Origin: Hippopus hippopus
Taxonomy: Eukaryota > Mollusca > Bivalvia > Cardiida > Cardiidae
Direction of reading: 5' to 3'
NCBI GenBank assembly: GCA_946811185.2
Contig: OX328099.1
Span: 68,204,714-68,268,713, forward strand
DNA length: 64,000 nucleotides
Below the pieces are notes generated by a model that worked only from the letters and a program-made list of their open reading frames with translations, was not told where the DNA came from and did not search any database. Shown in pieces: positions 53,758 through 64,000 of this stretch. The translations under genes were made by a program, and so were the position numbers. Numbering within the stretch: the first letter of the stretch is position 1; each line of letters starts with the position of its first letter.

Positions 53758-53986
53758 AAGATGTCCTGCTTGGTTCAGTTGTAAAGTGTAGGACTCGTGA
53801 CCTGGAGACCCCGGATTCGAGCCTCACTGGATCCACTGGGTTTTTCGTGGGAGTTTCCCTGGGTAAGACACTTCAGAGCCCTAGTGTTGGTGAAACCCTG
53901 GAAATACATGAATATGTGTGATGTCATTGTGATATGACTTAAACTGTGTTTAGAGCGACATAAAACACCATACAATCAATCTTATT
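53758..53986 (+). repeat. tRNA-headed SINE
   Basis: Head TTGGTTCAGTTGTAAAGTG, B-box-like GGATTCGAGCC, body CTTCAGAGCCCTAGTGTTGG and tail GCGACATAAAACACCATACA with CAATC. Same subfamily as 18681. Confidence 0.85.
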
Positions 53987-55390
53987 GATAAGATAATAAT
54001 ACGTGTGACGTTCCCTACAGAAAACTGTTACACTCTCAGTCATTTAGTAATTGAGTTGTTTGTGTTATTGCTGAGAATGAAATAGGCCTTTCTCAAATAT
54101 TAAAACCACCGGTGTTCAATCAAACAGACATATCGCTGTAACAGACGGTCTTTGTTTCGATCCCAGAGCGGGTCATAACTAGGAATTACGTGAATAGTAC
54201 TATGACAAGGGATGACTGATAGGATAAGAGTTAGGGTTCAGAAACACGAATATTCATGTCGTCCATGGTAATACATATTTTCGAAAACCAGGTGACATGG
54301 CCTTAACCTTGTATAAGTAATAAGTCATCAACCATCACCATTTTTTATTTAATAACAGACAAAACATTTAAATGAGGCAGAAAATTATACCGATTATAAA
54401 TTCATGCCGATAAGATTATAAATCAAGTTATGACTGATAACTCCTGACCTATCACGTCCTCACAACGACACACTCACACTTAACTTCTGTATGATATGTG
54501 AATATGCATGGCTGGCAGCGGTCTTATTAAGTCCAATCTGAATCTACCCGAATCACCAATATTTCCATAGCTTTAACATGTGGTAAGTGAACAGAACAGG
54601 CCACGATCTTATAGCAAAAATGAATAGGCAGATTCCGAATTTCACTGGTCGCAAATTTCTGGTGCAATATTTCTTTACTAACTGATTCACATAGCAAAAT
54701 CTCGAATTCCTTGCTTAAATTCCACGAACATTCCAGTCATGTAAACCTGTTGTACTTAGCAGAAATCTAGTCTTGCAATAAATATTTCAAGTCTTTCAAG
54801 ACTAAACAAACATTACATCGTTTTATAGCTATTTTCTTTTTTCAGACTGGTCTAATCTAATTGTCCGCTCCGGAGAAGCGGAGATTCACACTATTTCAAT
54901 CTTCGAGGACTGTTATGTAAGTTTAAGTCAGTGTTTGCTTCAAAATGCATGAAAAACATAGCAAACATGTAAATGAAAGAAAGCTATCTTCAACTAAATA
55001 TTAGACTTTATATAACAAAGACCTTTAAATCCACTACGTCTATCGGGAGAACTAGGCGAAAAAGTCAATGGAGTCTATGTTGAAGAGATAGAGCGAGACG
55101 AATAGAGAGACAGAAACAGAGAAAATAATGTTTATATCATTCAGACAATTTTTAAATTGTAAGAATGTGATTTTATATTAATTTCTCAACAGAAAACAGG
55201 TCGAAGCTGATATAAACTCCAATACCCGGTCGATTGCGTTGTCTAGCCCATCTAATGTATTTGCTAGAATGATATAAACTTATCAGACAGAAAAAATAGA
55301 AACTCTAATCAAGCAGACACGTATGTGTGAAAGATCGCTAGTTCGATCCGAGACTAAGTCATACTAAGGAACTGACATTTGGGTTTTTGG
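53987..55390 (+). repeat. Dispersed repeat unit, related to 41455-42570
   Basis: 53995-54210 matches 42395-42570 and 54360-54520 matches 41455-41620 and 43850-43990. A degenerate GAGAGA stretch near 55090-55125 precedes another copy of the first module at 55180-55380. The order suggests head-to-tail units of about 1.1 kb. No gene. Confidence 0.65.
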
Positions 55391-55827
55391 CGTTAAAGAC
55401 ATTTAAAGCACTGTTGCAAGGAAGGAATGGTAGGCTTAGCAAGAGGTTAGAAAACATGAATATTTGAAGAGTCGTCATTATGTATTTAAAAACTGTTCGC
55501 ACGCCCTCAAACCCTAAACAAGCGATCAATCCTACGTCATGACTCGAGTTCTTAATCTTCATGAATGCACTGCTAGATACTTATTCAGGTCCTCTAAATT
55601 ATGCACATGTTTACATCATCATTAGGAGGATTAACCTGTTTATTTTTTTCAGAATTATTACAAATACGAACGACCTTATTCATGGTAAAGTGCAATTCAC
55701 AAACTGAAATACCAATAATGACTTCCAAACAAGAATTAGACAAACAGCAATATTTTATAGATATTGGTGAAAATATATATGAGGATAACGATAACAATGA
55801 ATGAATGAGTCCTGATTTAAGGAGCAT
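55391..55827. other. Unannotated spacer
   Basis: No recognisable gene; a short frame at 55601-55804 has no domain and overlaps nothing conserved. Confidence 0.4.
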
Positions 55828-56132
55828 TATTCCTGGTAGCTCAGTCGGTAGCGTGCAGGACTTGAGAACAGGGGGTCGTTGGTTCGATCCCTGGTTCGGC
55901 CAATTCCCTTCCAAGGATTGATGATTGTCATTGCGACAGGATTCATTCCTCTCCCACTGCTGACCATTGTCTCGACGATGATTTTGTGGGAAAGCAGCCA
56001 GTGGCTTGGAAAGAAAATTTTGCGGAGTACTGGTAAAAGAGACTCCAGGAAAGCATGGATAGTTGCACTAGCCGCCGCTGAAATAATCTTGAAAACGGAG
56101 TTAAACACCATACAGTCAATCAATCAATCAGG
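55828..56132 (+). repeat. tRNA-headed SINE, second subfamily, full length
   Basis: Head TGGTAGCTCAGTCGGTAGCG and B-box GGTTCGATCCC; body GACCATTGTCTCGACGATG, CAGTGGCTTGGAAAGAAAAT, CTCCAGGAAAGCATGGATAG; tail GGAGTTAAACACCATACAGT with (CAAT)n. The best-preserved copy in the window. Confidence 0.9.
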
Positions 56133-56164
56133 AGAATATACACCAACCTACAGACGTGTACAAA

Positions 56165-57117
56165 TGTGGACTTCACGAGTTGACCATAGAAATGTAAATA
56201 ATCAAGTATTTAGTAACATGATGTACCTTTTAACATTCAAAAGCCTGTAAAAAGTGACAAAACACTTGATTAGGGCAGAAGACTTTACCAATCACAAATT
56301 CTTGCTGATAAGATGACAGATAAATTCATGATTAATTAATCCCAACCTTTAATGTCCTCGCAATGATATACTCACTGTTAAATTTATGCAGGACATGTTT
56401 CGCAGTACATATACATGTATCATAAGTGTGTTGTTAGCGGTCTCTCCAGCACAATATAAATCTACGCGGCTCACAAATATCTTGTTAGTTTTAATACGCA
56501 ATTTATCAGTAAAAACAGTGCGGATCTTGGTCTTATTTCATGATTGCATGGGCTGATTCGAATATTTACTGTTGACAAATTTCAGTTGCGTTCTTTTCTC
56601 ACTATCTAGTTCATATATGTTAAAGCTGTCAAACATGTTGTACGTAGCGGAAAGCGAGTATTCCTTTAGAATAAGGTTTTCAATTGTTTCATTGTCGGAT
56701 TTGAAACACAACGTTACAATTTTTAAGGCGTCCGTATAAGTCAGTTTATGCTTCGAAATTCGAAATGCATAAGATATTTTCTTATAGATAGAAAACATAC
56801 AAATGGAAGAAATCTATCTTCAAATGATGATTCGACTGACTTTTATAATGGAATGTTATTACGTTATTCATGCAAAGTCAGTTAATTTGACATTTTCGTT
56901 TTTTCTCTGTCGCAGTTGTATTTCTCGGTCTTCTTTCTAAAACGGAATGTTTTAAATCATTACCACACAGCCTTATATCATGGTGAACCAGATTCGACCA
57001 ACATCTGGATGGGAAAATGGACTTTGATGGTCACAAAATACCGATGATTCCTAGAAAATGGAAAAAACTTGCCTTTCGCAAAGTGGGTTGGGAAAAATGG
57101 ACTATGTCGCGTAAGAT
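56165..57117 (+). repeat. Dispersed repeat of about 955 bp, copy B
   Basis: Direct-orientation match of 20556-21510 over its whole length, from CAAATGTGGACTTCACGAGT to GACTATGTCGCG. It starts about 35 bases after the SINE tail. Confidence 0.8.
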
Positions 57118-58399
57118 AAATTCGGCACGTTACCCAAAACTTTCTCAATTTTTCATTGCTAAGATGGTATTTGATTTTGGAAAATTAATAAGTAAATAAA
57201 TAATAAATAAATTAATTGTATTCCAATTTGAAATATCTCTTTAACATAGATTCCATTAAATTTTTCGCCCAGTTCTCCCGATTAAAGCAGTGTGGTCAAA
57301 GGTCACACTATATATAGATGAAGATAAATTTCTTTCAGTTCTGTGAATGCTATAAGATGTTTTTCGTCTATTTTGAAAAAAAATACCGACTAGACGGAAA
57401 CTCGAAAATTTAAATAGTATGTTTAAAATCCTTGACGGAGTGGAGAACAACATAATGGCAGTCCGAAAAAAAGAAATAATTGAAGCGATGTAATTTTCGT
57501 TAAATCTTTTTACTTCAAATACTGTATTTTTACAACATTGGCTGTCTGCTACGTACAGCATGTTTATATGATTGGAAGAGCCGTGGAATTTTAGGACAGT
57601 ATTCGAGATACGCATAATGAACCAATTACTAAGAACAGATTGCACCAGACATTTGCGAATTGGTCTATTCATTCTCGCTATAAGATCGGGGCCTGTTCTG
57701 TTCACGTACCACATGTTAAAACTAAGAAAATATTGATGATTCAGGTAGATTTAGATTGGACTGAATAAGACCGCTGCCAACTATACATATGGAGAAACAT
57801 GTCCTACAGAAGTTAAGTGTGAGTGTAAAGTTGTGAAGACGTGATAGGTCAGGAGTTACCAGTCATAACTTAATTCATAATCTTATCAACAAGATTTTGT
57901 GATCGGCATAATTCCCGTCCCATTTAAAACCTTTTTCATCTAATAAAATTATCATGGTTGATGACTGATTAGTTATACAAGGTTTAAGGCTGTGCTATTG
58001 GTTTTTCAGATACATGTACTCGTATTACAACGACAATAAGTACATGCGTGTATCTGAAACCTAACTCTTGTCCTATCAGTCATCCCTTGCCATAGTATTC
58101 GCCTAATTCCGGGTTATGACCCGATCTAAGATAGAACCAAAGACGTGTCACACGGACGTGTCTGTTTGCTTGAACACCGGTGCTATTGGTATATAAGAAA
58201 GGTCTATTTCAATCTTAGAAATAACACGAACTATTCAATCACTAAATGACAGAGTGTGTAACAGTTTTCTCTAGGGTACGTCATACCTGATCTTATTCTT
58301 ATTAATAAGAACAAGCATTGTTTCCCGGACAGTCTTTGAAGTCTCTTGTCTTGTTCAAACCCGCTAACAGGTTCATTTTCTGGCTTCAGATCAGTTTTG
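57118..58399. repeat. Reversed dispersed-repeat modules
   Basis: 57770-57960 and 58080-58310 read on minus match modules at 54360-54520 and 53995-54210. 57118-57760 is not assigned; a minus-strand 152-codon frame at 57256-57714 shows no domain. Confidence 0.55.
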
Positions 58400-60044
58400 T
58401 TAGTCGACACGCGTTTTACTAACGTTAGAAGGCTTCAGAAACGTTCACAAATCCTGAGCTGACACAACGTCTCAGACTCAACTCAGCAAAATAAATGACA
58501 TAAAGTTATGTCAATACTTTTTGATCCGTGTAGTTTTATATCTATAGACTGTATAAGACCTCAAAGGCCTAACAAAAAATATCTGTGTTTAGGGTTTCGG
58601 TCTGAGATGCTGTAGGTAGGGTAGGTAGGGATTTATTATTTTTTTTCCAGAAACTTTTTACATGGACCATGTACCGAAATCACACCCGACAGATTTTTTT
58701 TCAATCGTAGCGTAAAAAGTTTAGAGTTGGCAACATTTTCTAGGTAGGGTAGGGAAACCGTAAACACAGATTTTTTTTTTAGGCCTAATACATGTATAAT
58801 TTCTGAAAAGCGAACTTGTCTTGCAAAAGTTAAGAGTGAGTGTGTCGTTGCGAGGACGTTATAGGTCGGGACTAATTAGTCATAACTTAATTCATAATCT
58901 TGTCAGCAAGGCTTTGTGGTAGGTAACATTATCTGTTTTTGTCCCATTTAAGGGTATTGTCAGTTTTAAAAGGCTTTTATTTCTTATTATATACCTCGTG
59001 TCACACGCCAGATTGCTTTCTGTAGTGAATACGTTTCTTTGGTCGACTCGAATGCTATTGATTTTAAATTTTGCAGTTTTGGCTTACTTTTCTCAGCTGG
59101 TAAATAAACGAGACAAAAGGAGAATATGCCCGTTAAAATCCTTTTTTTTCACACTGCTTTCATAGTCGTCTGCTGCAGACACGTCAAAAGTCGACTGTGT
59201 TGGGGAAAAGATTAGTGGCAGTCGTCGTGGTTGCACGTAGGGTATGTTCTAGTAATGGTCAACATCTATATTTTAAATATATGCAATATATTTCCAAGGT
59301 TTGTATGGACATACAGGTGTATGCTTTCTCTCTCCTCTCTTTCTCTCCGTCCATCACTTCCTATTCTTTACCTTAGTCGCTCGAATTCTCGCTGTCTCTT
59401 TAGTTCTTTTTCCCTCTTTTTTTGCCCGGCAGTTCTTCCATCCATTTTTCCCACACATCTTGCGCAAGATAGTTTGGCGCCTTTTCAGACAGTTAAATGT
59501 ATCATACCTGTGTGAATCTGCTTCTAAACCACAACATGTTAAATTGTTTCTCCAAAAATCATTTTAAACTGTAGCCATGTAGAAATTCTGAGATTTTCGA
59601 TTTTGATAACAATTTCATATTATAAGCATTTGTTTCAGGTGGAAGTGCAGGTCTGATCCCTTTCCTGTTTTTTTTTGCGTTCAGGGTTGCGATGATAGCA
59701 CAAAGAATGGAGTTGGGTGTGGCTTAACAATGATTTGTTGTCAAAACATAACTGTTTACAGGTATTAAACCCAAAAAAGAAATCTTCAATGATTTTTAAT
59801 AGCCTGTTCCAAACCGAGGATATCCAGAGAATAATGGGCAATCTCTCGTTAAATGGAATTTCACGTAGTGATTTCTAAAGTTGTCTCCGAACAACACGTT
59901 TGTGTCTCAGTCTGTCTGTCTGTCTGTTTGTTTGTCTCTCTTTCTCTCTCTCTCTCCCCTTCTATGAAAGAAAAAGCGTATTAACATAAGCGTCTGAAAG
60001 ATCTCTTATCCCATACGACCCTCTTTCAACATACATTAGGTTGC
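58400..60044 (-). repeat. Right arm of a long inverted duplication
   Basis: Reverse-complement counterpart of 42705-44200, interrupted by a MITE at 58565-58786. It ends next to the SINE at 60056. Confidence 0.75.
58565..58786. mobile_element. MITE with about 25-bp inverted ends
   Basis: AGGCCTAACAAAAAATATCT with GTGTTTA at 58565-58591 pairs with TAAACACAGATTTTTTTTTT and AGGCCT at 58761-58786. Internal GTAGGGTAGGTAGGG words occur near both ends. It is absent from the homologous position of the left arm (about 43990-44010), so it inserted after the duplication. Confidence 0.7.
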
Positions 60045-60055
60045 TATTTTAAGCC

Positions 60056-60262
60056 TGATACGATTCATTCCTCTCTCACCGCTGACCATTGTTTCGACGA
60101 TGGCTATGTGGGAAAGCAATCAGTGGCTTGAACAGAATATTGTGCGGAGTACCGGTAAAAGAAAATCCAGGAAAGTATGGATAGGTGCACTGGCCGCCGC
60201 GATATAACTGGAATAATGTTGAAGACGGCGTTAAACACCATGCAATCAATCAATCAATCCTG
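60056..60262 (+). repeat. SINE, second subfamily, head missing
   Basis: Body GACCATTGTTTCGACGATGG and tail GGCGTTAAACACCATGCAAT with (CAAT)n match 55828-56132; the tRNA-like head is absent. Confidence 0.8.
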
Positions 60263-63200
60263 ATTTCTTTAGTTTCAAGAGATAATAGTTCTAATGTTCT
60301 CAAAGGTTTATTACATATTTTGATGACACAACATTTTATTGGTATAAAACTTCATTTTATTGGTATATACTGAAAACTAATGGTTATCAAATTTTTAGAA
60401 GGAACCCTCTCTCTGCCTGTCTCCCTGCCTCCCCCCCTCTCTCTCTAAACAGAAAGGGAATCAGGCGGGAAGCAATGCATAAAACAGAACTGACAATTGA
60501 TATAAAGAATGGACAGATGCAACATTCTGACTCTAGTTTAACAATCCTTGGAAAAAACCTATGCATTATATCATTAATCTAAACCAGGATGGTAGTTATG
60601 TAACTACAGAAAATTATAGGGAAACTTGCCACGATACTGTCTATTTAGTGTTGTGCAAAATTTCGTATCTCCGCCCTCGGTCAGTATGATTTTCCGCCAA
60701 TGATATCAAACAATTAATGGTTAAACGTCACCAAAAAAAGGGTACTGACAAGCGTAGATAGTTATCATGCGAAATGTGGCATCTGATCAGGATCTACATG
60801 TTTTAGGGAAGAAATGCTGTAATAATTCTCTATTATAAATTAGAAGGAAAATGGTAAACAGCCAACCAGAAAATCTCCATTTGACAAAAGGAACCACCCA
60901 ATATATGATACACATTATTCGGCTGAATTTATGCAAAAGCCTTTACTATCTTTTAGCTGCGATCATCTTTTTTTTTTCCCGCATCTATTAGGATAATTAA
61001 ATAGGTTAAAACAACCGAATTTTGAATATCAAGATTAAATTGCACGAATCTGTGGGCTGATTTTGATCTAGTTTTTAACAACTACATAATTATTAACATG
61101 CGATTGTTTGGAAAAAGGTTAAATCCGGAAATGGCATCTATAAATCGGCCAGTCAAATCTTTGAACTCCATATTGCAGAATTATTTTACGTCTTTACTAC
61201 GATTCGTTCTGTGTATTTAATCTTTGATATCGACATGGTATTATGGCGGGAAATAGTCAGTACAGCATGCTAACCCAAAAACTGTTTAAAGAAATCCCCA
61301 GATGCAATTTAACTCTAATCCTGCTAAATAAGTGAAATGAAACTTTTAAGCCGATAGTAAAAACCCAAATTTTGCTATTTCAAAGATCTTTTTTTAGGGA
61401 AAACATGCCCTTAATAGACAGTGTAGATCAAAGATCAGACTACACGTTCTGTGCAGTCTGATCTTGATGTTTACTGTCTGCAAAAGGTCAGTGAGTCGCG
61501 CGTAGCAGCCTAAGGGGTAATGGTGAATTCACATTATCCCGGTCCAAACAGAGCAGACTTTTCATGATCTTATATACATGTACAAATTAATGCTTGATTA
61601 ATCTGGAGTTGCTTGATTGTATCAGAAATGATTTGTTCTACAATAAATGCCATTGCTTAAAAAACATCATTCATTAATTGACTCATTGCCTCCTGCAGAC
61701 GGATTTTTTTTTGCGCCTTTGCACCTTACATCGGACGATATTTTGACGGTGTTGTTGAAATTATTCGTCACTCTTTGCCGTAACATTTTTCTCTGCATTC
61801 ATGTATCGGTTCGAAGATTATTGATGTTCTACATTGATGGTTTTTTAAGTCACTGGAGAACAATTGTTTCAGGAAGAAATGAGTTAAGATGGCACGCAAT
61901 TTACAAGTATTGGATCCTCTGTAACCCTTACAGCGCTGAAACGGATTTAGTTGTTTTGTAGACAGAGTGTATCAGGATCAGACTACATGAAACGTGAAGT
62001 CTGATCTTGGTTCTACGCTGTTTGTTGCTTTGCTCTTTTTAGACTAGAACGATCGAGGCTTGAAATGACAATATTTCGGCTGCTGTTCTTTATTAAAATA
62101 AAATCCATTTGATTAATTCGGCGCTGTAACTCTTTAACGATTTAACAGATTTTGTACTTCACAAATCATGTTTTAAAAACCTTTATTCATTTTGGTCGTT
62201 AAATCCTAGAATCGTTTGGTAAAGGGTTAAAGGGAGATTTACTGGTGTAATTGGATTTCTTGTAAATGTAGCACGGTAAGGAAAAAAGAGTCAAAAATTT
62301 GACGTAGCCTTTCAAAATTATTGTCCAAAAAATCAGAATAAGACATTTGAAAAAAAAAAAATAAACTGTAGATAACGAAACACTAAAACAGTGCAGCAAT
62401 GCCAATTCCTATTTTGTTCAGTCTGAACTTTACTGTTCTGCTTCAGTTGGCTAAATATACCATGTGAGTATTTCTCATTCAGTTCATTCTCATAAAGAAA
62501 TTGTATCCTTAAATAATCTTTTTTGATAATATTTTGAATTTGGCGATAAAATATTATATTGTTAACATTTAAAATGGTTTTGAATTTACATCTTCCACGG
62601 CTACCACCATGGGTTTGCCGTGTTGAGTGAAAAGTACTACGTTCATGTGATTATATGAAAAAGAGCGTGTATTCTGTTCAGTATGTGATTAAGTGTATTT
62701 CGAATATCTTGTGATTCTCACATTAACCCTCAAAATGTTGTGAAATTGTGAGTGTGCAAGCAAAGTCCTCGTTTTGATTGAAGAATTGAATGTCCTCATA
62801 ACGAGTCCTCACTTTGAATGGAAAACAGGCGGAGTCCTCTATGCGCTTTTGTGTCATATTAGTCGAGTGTAACGTTGATTTTTGAAAAAAAATCTTTTTC
62901 TAGATGTGAACATTATTGTTAATTACAAACTGCGGGTTCCGTACCTCTAAGGCTTTTATGAGTCCTCATAATGACGTAAAGTTTCAAGGTCCTCAGAATG
63001 AATACAATACACGTATGTGTGTGTGGGGGGGAGGGAGAAGTATCTGTGAGTTTAATTCGAGATCAGAATGGTTGAACTGAGGTAAGTACGTTGATTGTCT
63101 CGTTTCTCCTTAATCATTGCTAGTGTTTCTATAATGGTCATAAAACTCATTCAAAGTAGGATCGTTATTGTTTCGTGCTTTCTGCTGAAGGCCATTCGAA

Positions 63201-63617
63201 AATTTTCAACAATGTTTTGGACGTGTTGTTGTCATTGATCGAAGCTCTTTTTGTCTATTTATTATGAAACCATTTTAACTTGTCACTACCTTTTTTCCCG
63301 TGACCGTGTTCGGTTTTAGGATTTTCGTCTCCGACAAGGTTCTAAACAATAACCTCATCACCGCCTCCATGTTGTAGAGGTAAGAAACCTGGATTCGTGA
63401 TCTCAACATTTCAAGTTCGAGTCCGCAGAAGATTTTTTTTTCAATAATTGTTCAATAGCTGAAAACCATCGATAATGTGGATGAAATTTATTCTTTTAAA
63501 TTAAGGATCTTTCCATCGCCTATTCTTTATTTAGTAATTTACTTGCCAGTGCATTTTATTGTTTTTCTTTTATTGTATAGATCTATTAGACAATTTACAT
63601 AGCAATTGTAATAAATA
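60263..63617. other. Intergenic DNA with two hairpin MITEs
   Basis: Hairpins of the GATCAGACT family lie at 61416-61480 and 61961-62023. The rest shows no ORF with a known domain, no RNA gene and no terminal repeats that I could recognise. A G-rich run lies near 63025. Confidence 0.45.
61416..61480. repeat. Hairpin MITE (GATCAGACT family)
   Basis: GACAGTGTAGATCAAAGATC with AGACTACAC pairs with GTGCAGTCTGATCTTGATG and TTTACTGTC. Relatives at 45800, 46695, 61961 and a half copy at 23538. Confidence 0.75.
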
Positions 63618-64000
63618 TCATTGTCCCTCGGCCTCGCTCGCTGTGTTTGTAGAGCTGCCTATACTGGCTGTGTCTGTTGAGCTGTATGTGTGATCTGCGT
63701 TGCCGTCTCTAGACAGCGAGATTAAAAATCTCCAAAACCTACCAGGCTCATATTTGTCTTCTACCTTCTTTTGTTCGATTACTTTTTCGATGTGGTTACA
63801 TGCGTTTCGCCACCTGCTTTCGTCTTTTTCTTCGAAGGCCTCTCTGTTTTTGTTGTAGCCAATAGTAAAATGTTCTGCATTCATCTCATTATAATAGTCT
63901 CCCGTAGATGTGCCGGATTTATGAATTAGTTTTGCTTCTGGTATGAAACCATGTCTACTGCCAGCTTTGACCACTATAATACGTTTTCCTCTTTGAAAGG
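63618..64000 (-). pseudogene. DDE transposase gene with internal deletion, cut by window edge
   Basis: From the right edge on minus the frame reads GKRIIVVKAGSRHGFIPEAK then LIHKSGTSTGDYYNEMN, a block typical of a DDE-superfamily (Tc1/mariner-related) transposase just before its second catalytic Asp. It then passes directly into FEEKDESRWRNACNHIEKV, which resembles the extreme C-terminus of the same family. The intervening catalytic stretch (VMDNAPYH-type and the final Asp or Glu) is missing, so this is a deletion derivative or a wrongly joined pair of exons. The start is outside the window. Confidence 0.6.

Noticed and set aside
57256..57714. 152-codon minus-strand ORF
   Set aside because: No domain, biased composition and location among repeats; not supported as coding.
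58565..58786. Telomere-like repeat from GTAGGGTAGG words
   Set aside because: The words are few and lie symmetrically inside a MITE; not TTAGGG arrays.

Overview
The window reads as invertebrate nuclear DNA, most likely a mollusc and plausibly a bivalve clam. The reasons are the tRNA-headed SINEs with a shared 3' end, the long degenerate repeats of a type common in bivalve genomes, abundant hairpin MITEs, and exons of an HSPA12-type (HSP70-related) gene, a family expanded in bivalves. The species assignment is inference. No bacterial operons, rRNA genes or CRISPR arrays were seen.

Two related Maverick/Polinton (adintovirus-like) elements dominate the window. Element 1 (1 to about 13690, left end outside the window) is old and heavily decayed. 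Element 2 (24983-41308, about 16.3 kb) is bounded by terminal inverted repeats of about 445 bp and flanked by an 11-bp direct repeat. Both have the same plan. A minus-strand block carries fibre-like protein, adenain-like protease, and a fused zinc-ribbon/phospholipase A2-like/integrase/chromodomain protein. Divergent from it, a plus-strand block carries packaging ATPase, an accessory gene, minor capsid (penton-like) protein, two predicted small virion proteins, one or two dUTPase-fold-like proteins, a membrane protein, a conserved protein of unknown function, double jelly-roll major capsid protein, a small DNA-binding protein and protein-primed DNA polymerase B. Together these would excise or copy, package, mature and reintegrate a linear DNA genome. 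Both copies are broken: element 2 by scattered in-frame stops, a few frameshifts and a 45-codon in-frame loss in the integrase core; element 1 by many more lesions and loss of CpG.

The two elements differ in modules: unrelated fibre C-terminal heads, unrelated polymerase N-termini, a different gene in the slot between ATPase and penton, one versus two dUTPase-fold-like genes, and a tandem duplication in the divergent promoter region of element 2.

Region 13.7-25 kb holds two exons of an HSPA12-like gene (14005-14334 and 20388-20503) embedded in repeats, then repeat-rich DNA. Region 41.3-64 kb is almost entirely repeats: SINEs, GA microsatellites, two hairpin MITE families, long inverted and direct duplications, and a TTAA-flanked DNA transposon (46801-50424) carrying remnants of a THAP-domain ORF and of a P2X7-C-domain-type ORF, with a paralogous empty site inside the same window. 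A deletion derivative of a DDE transposase gene runs off the right edge.
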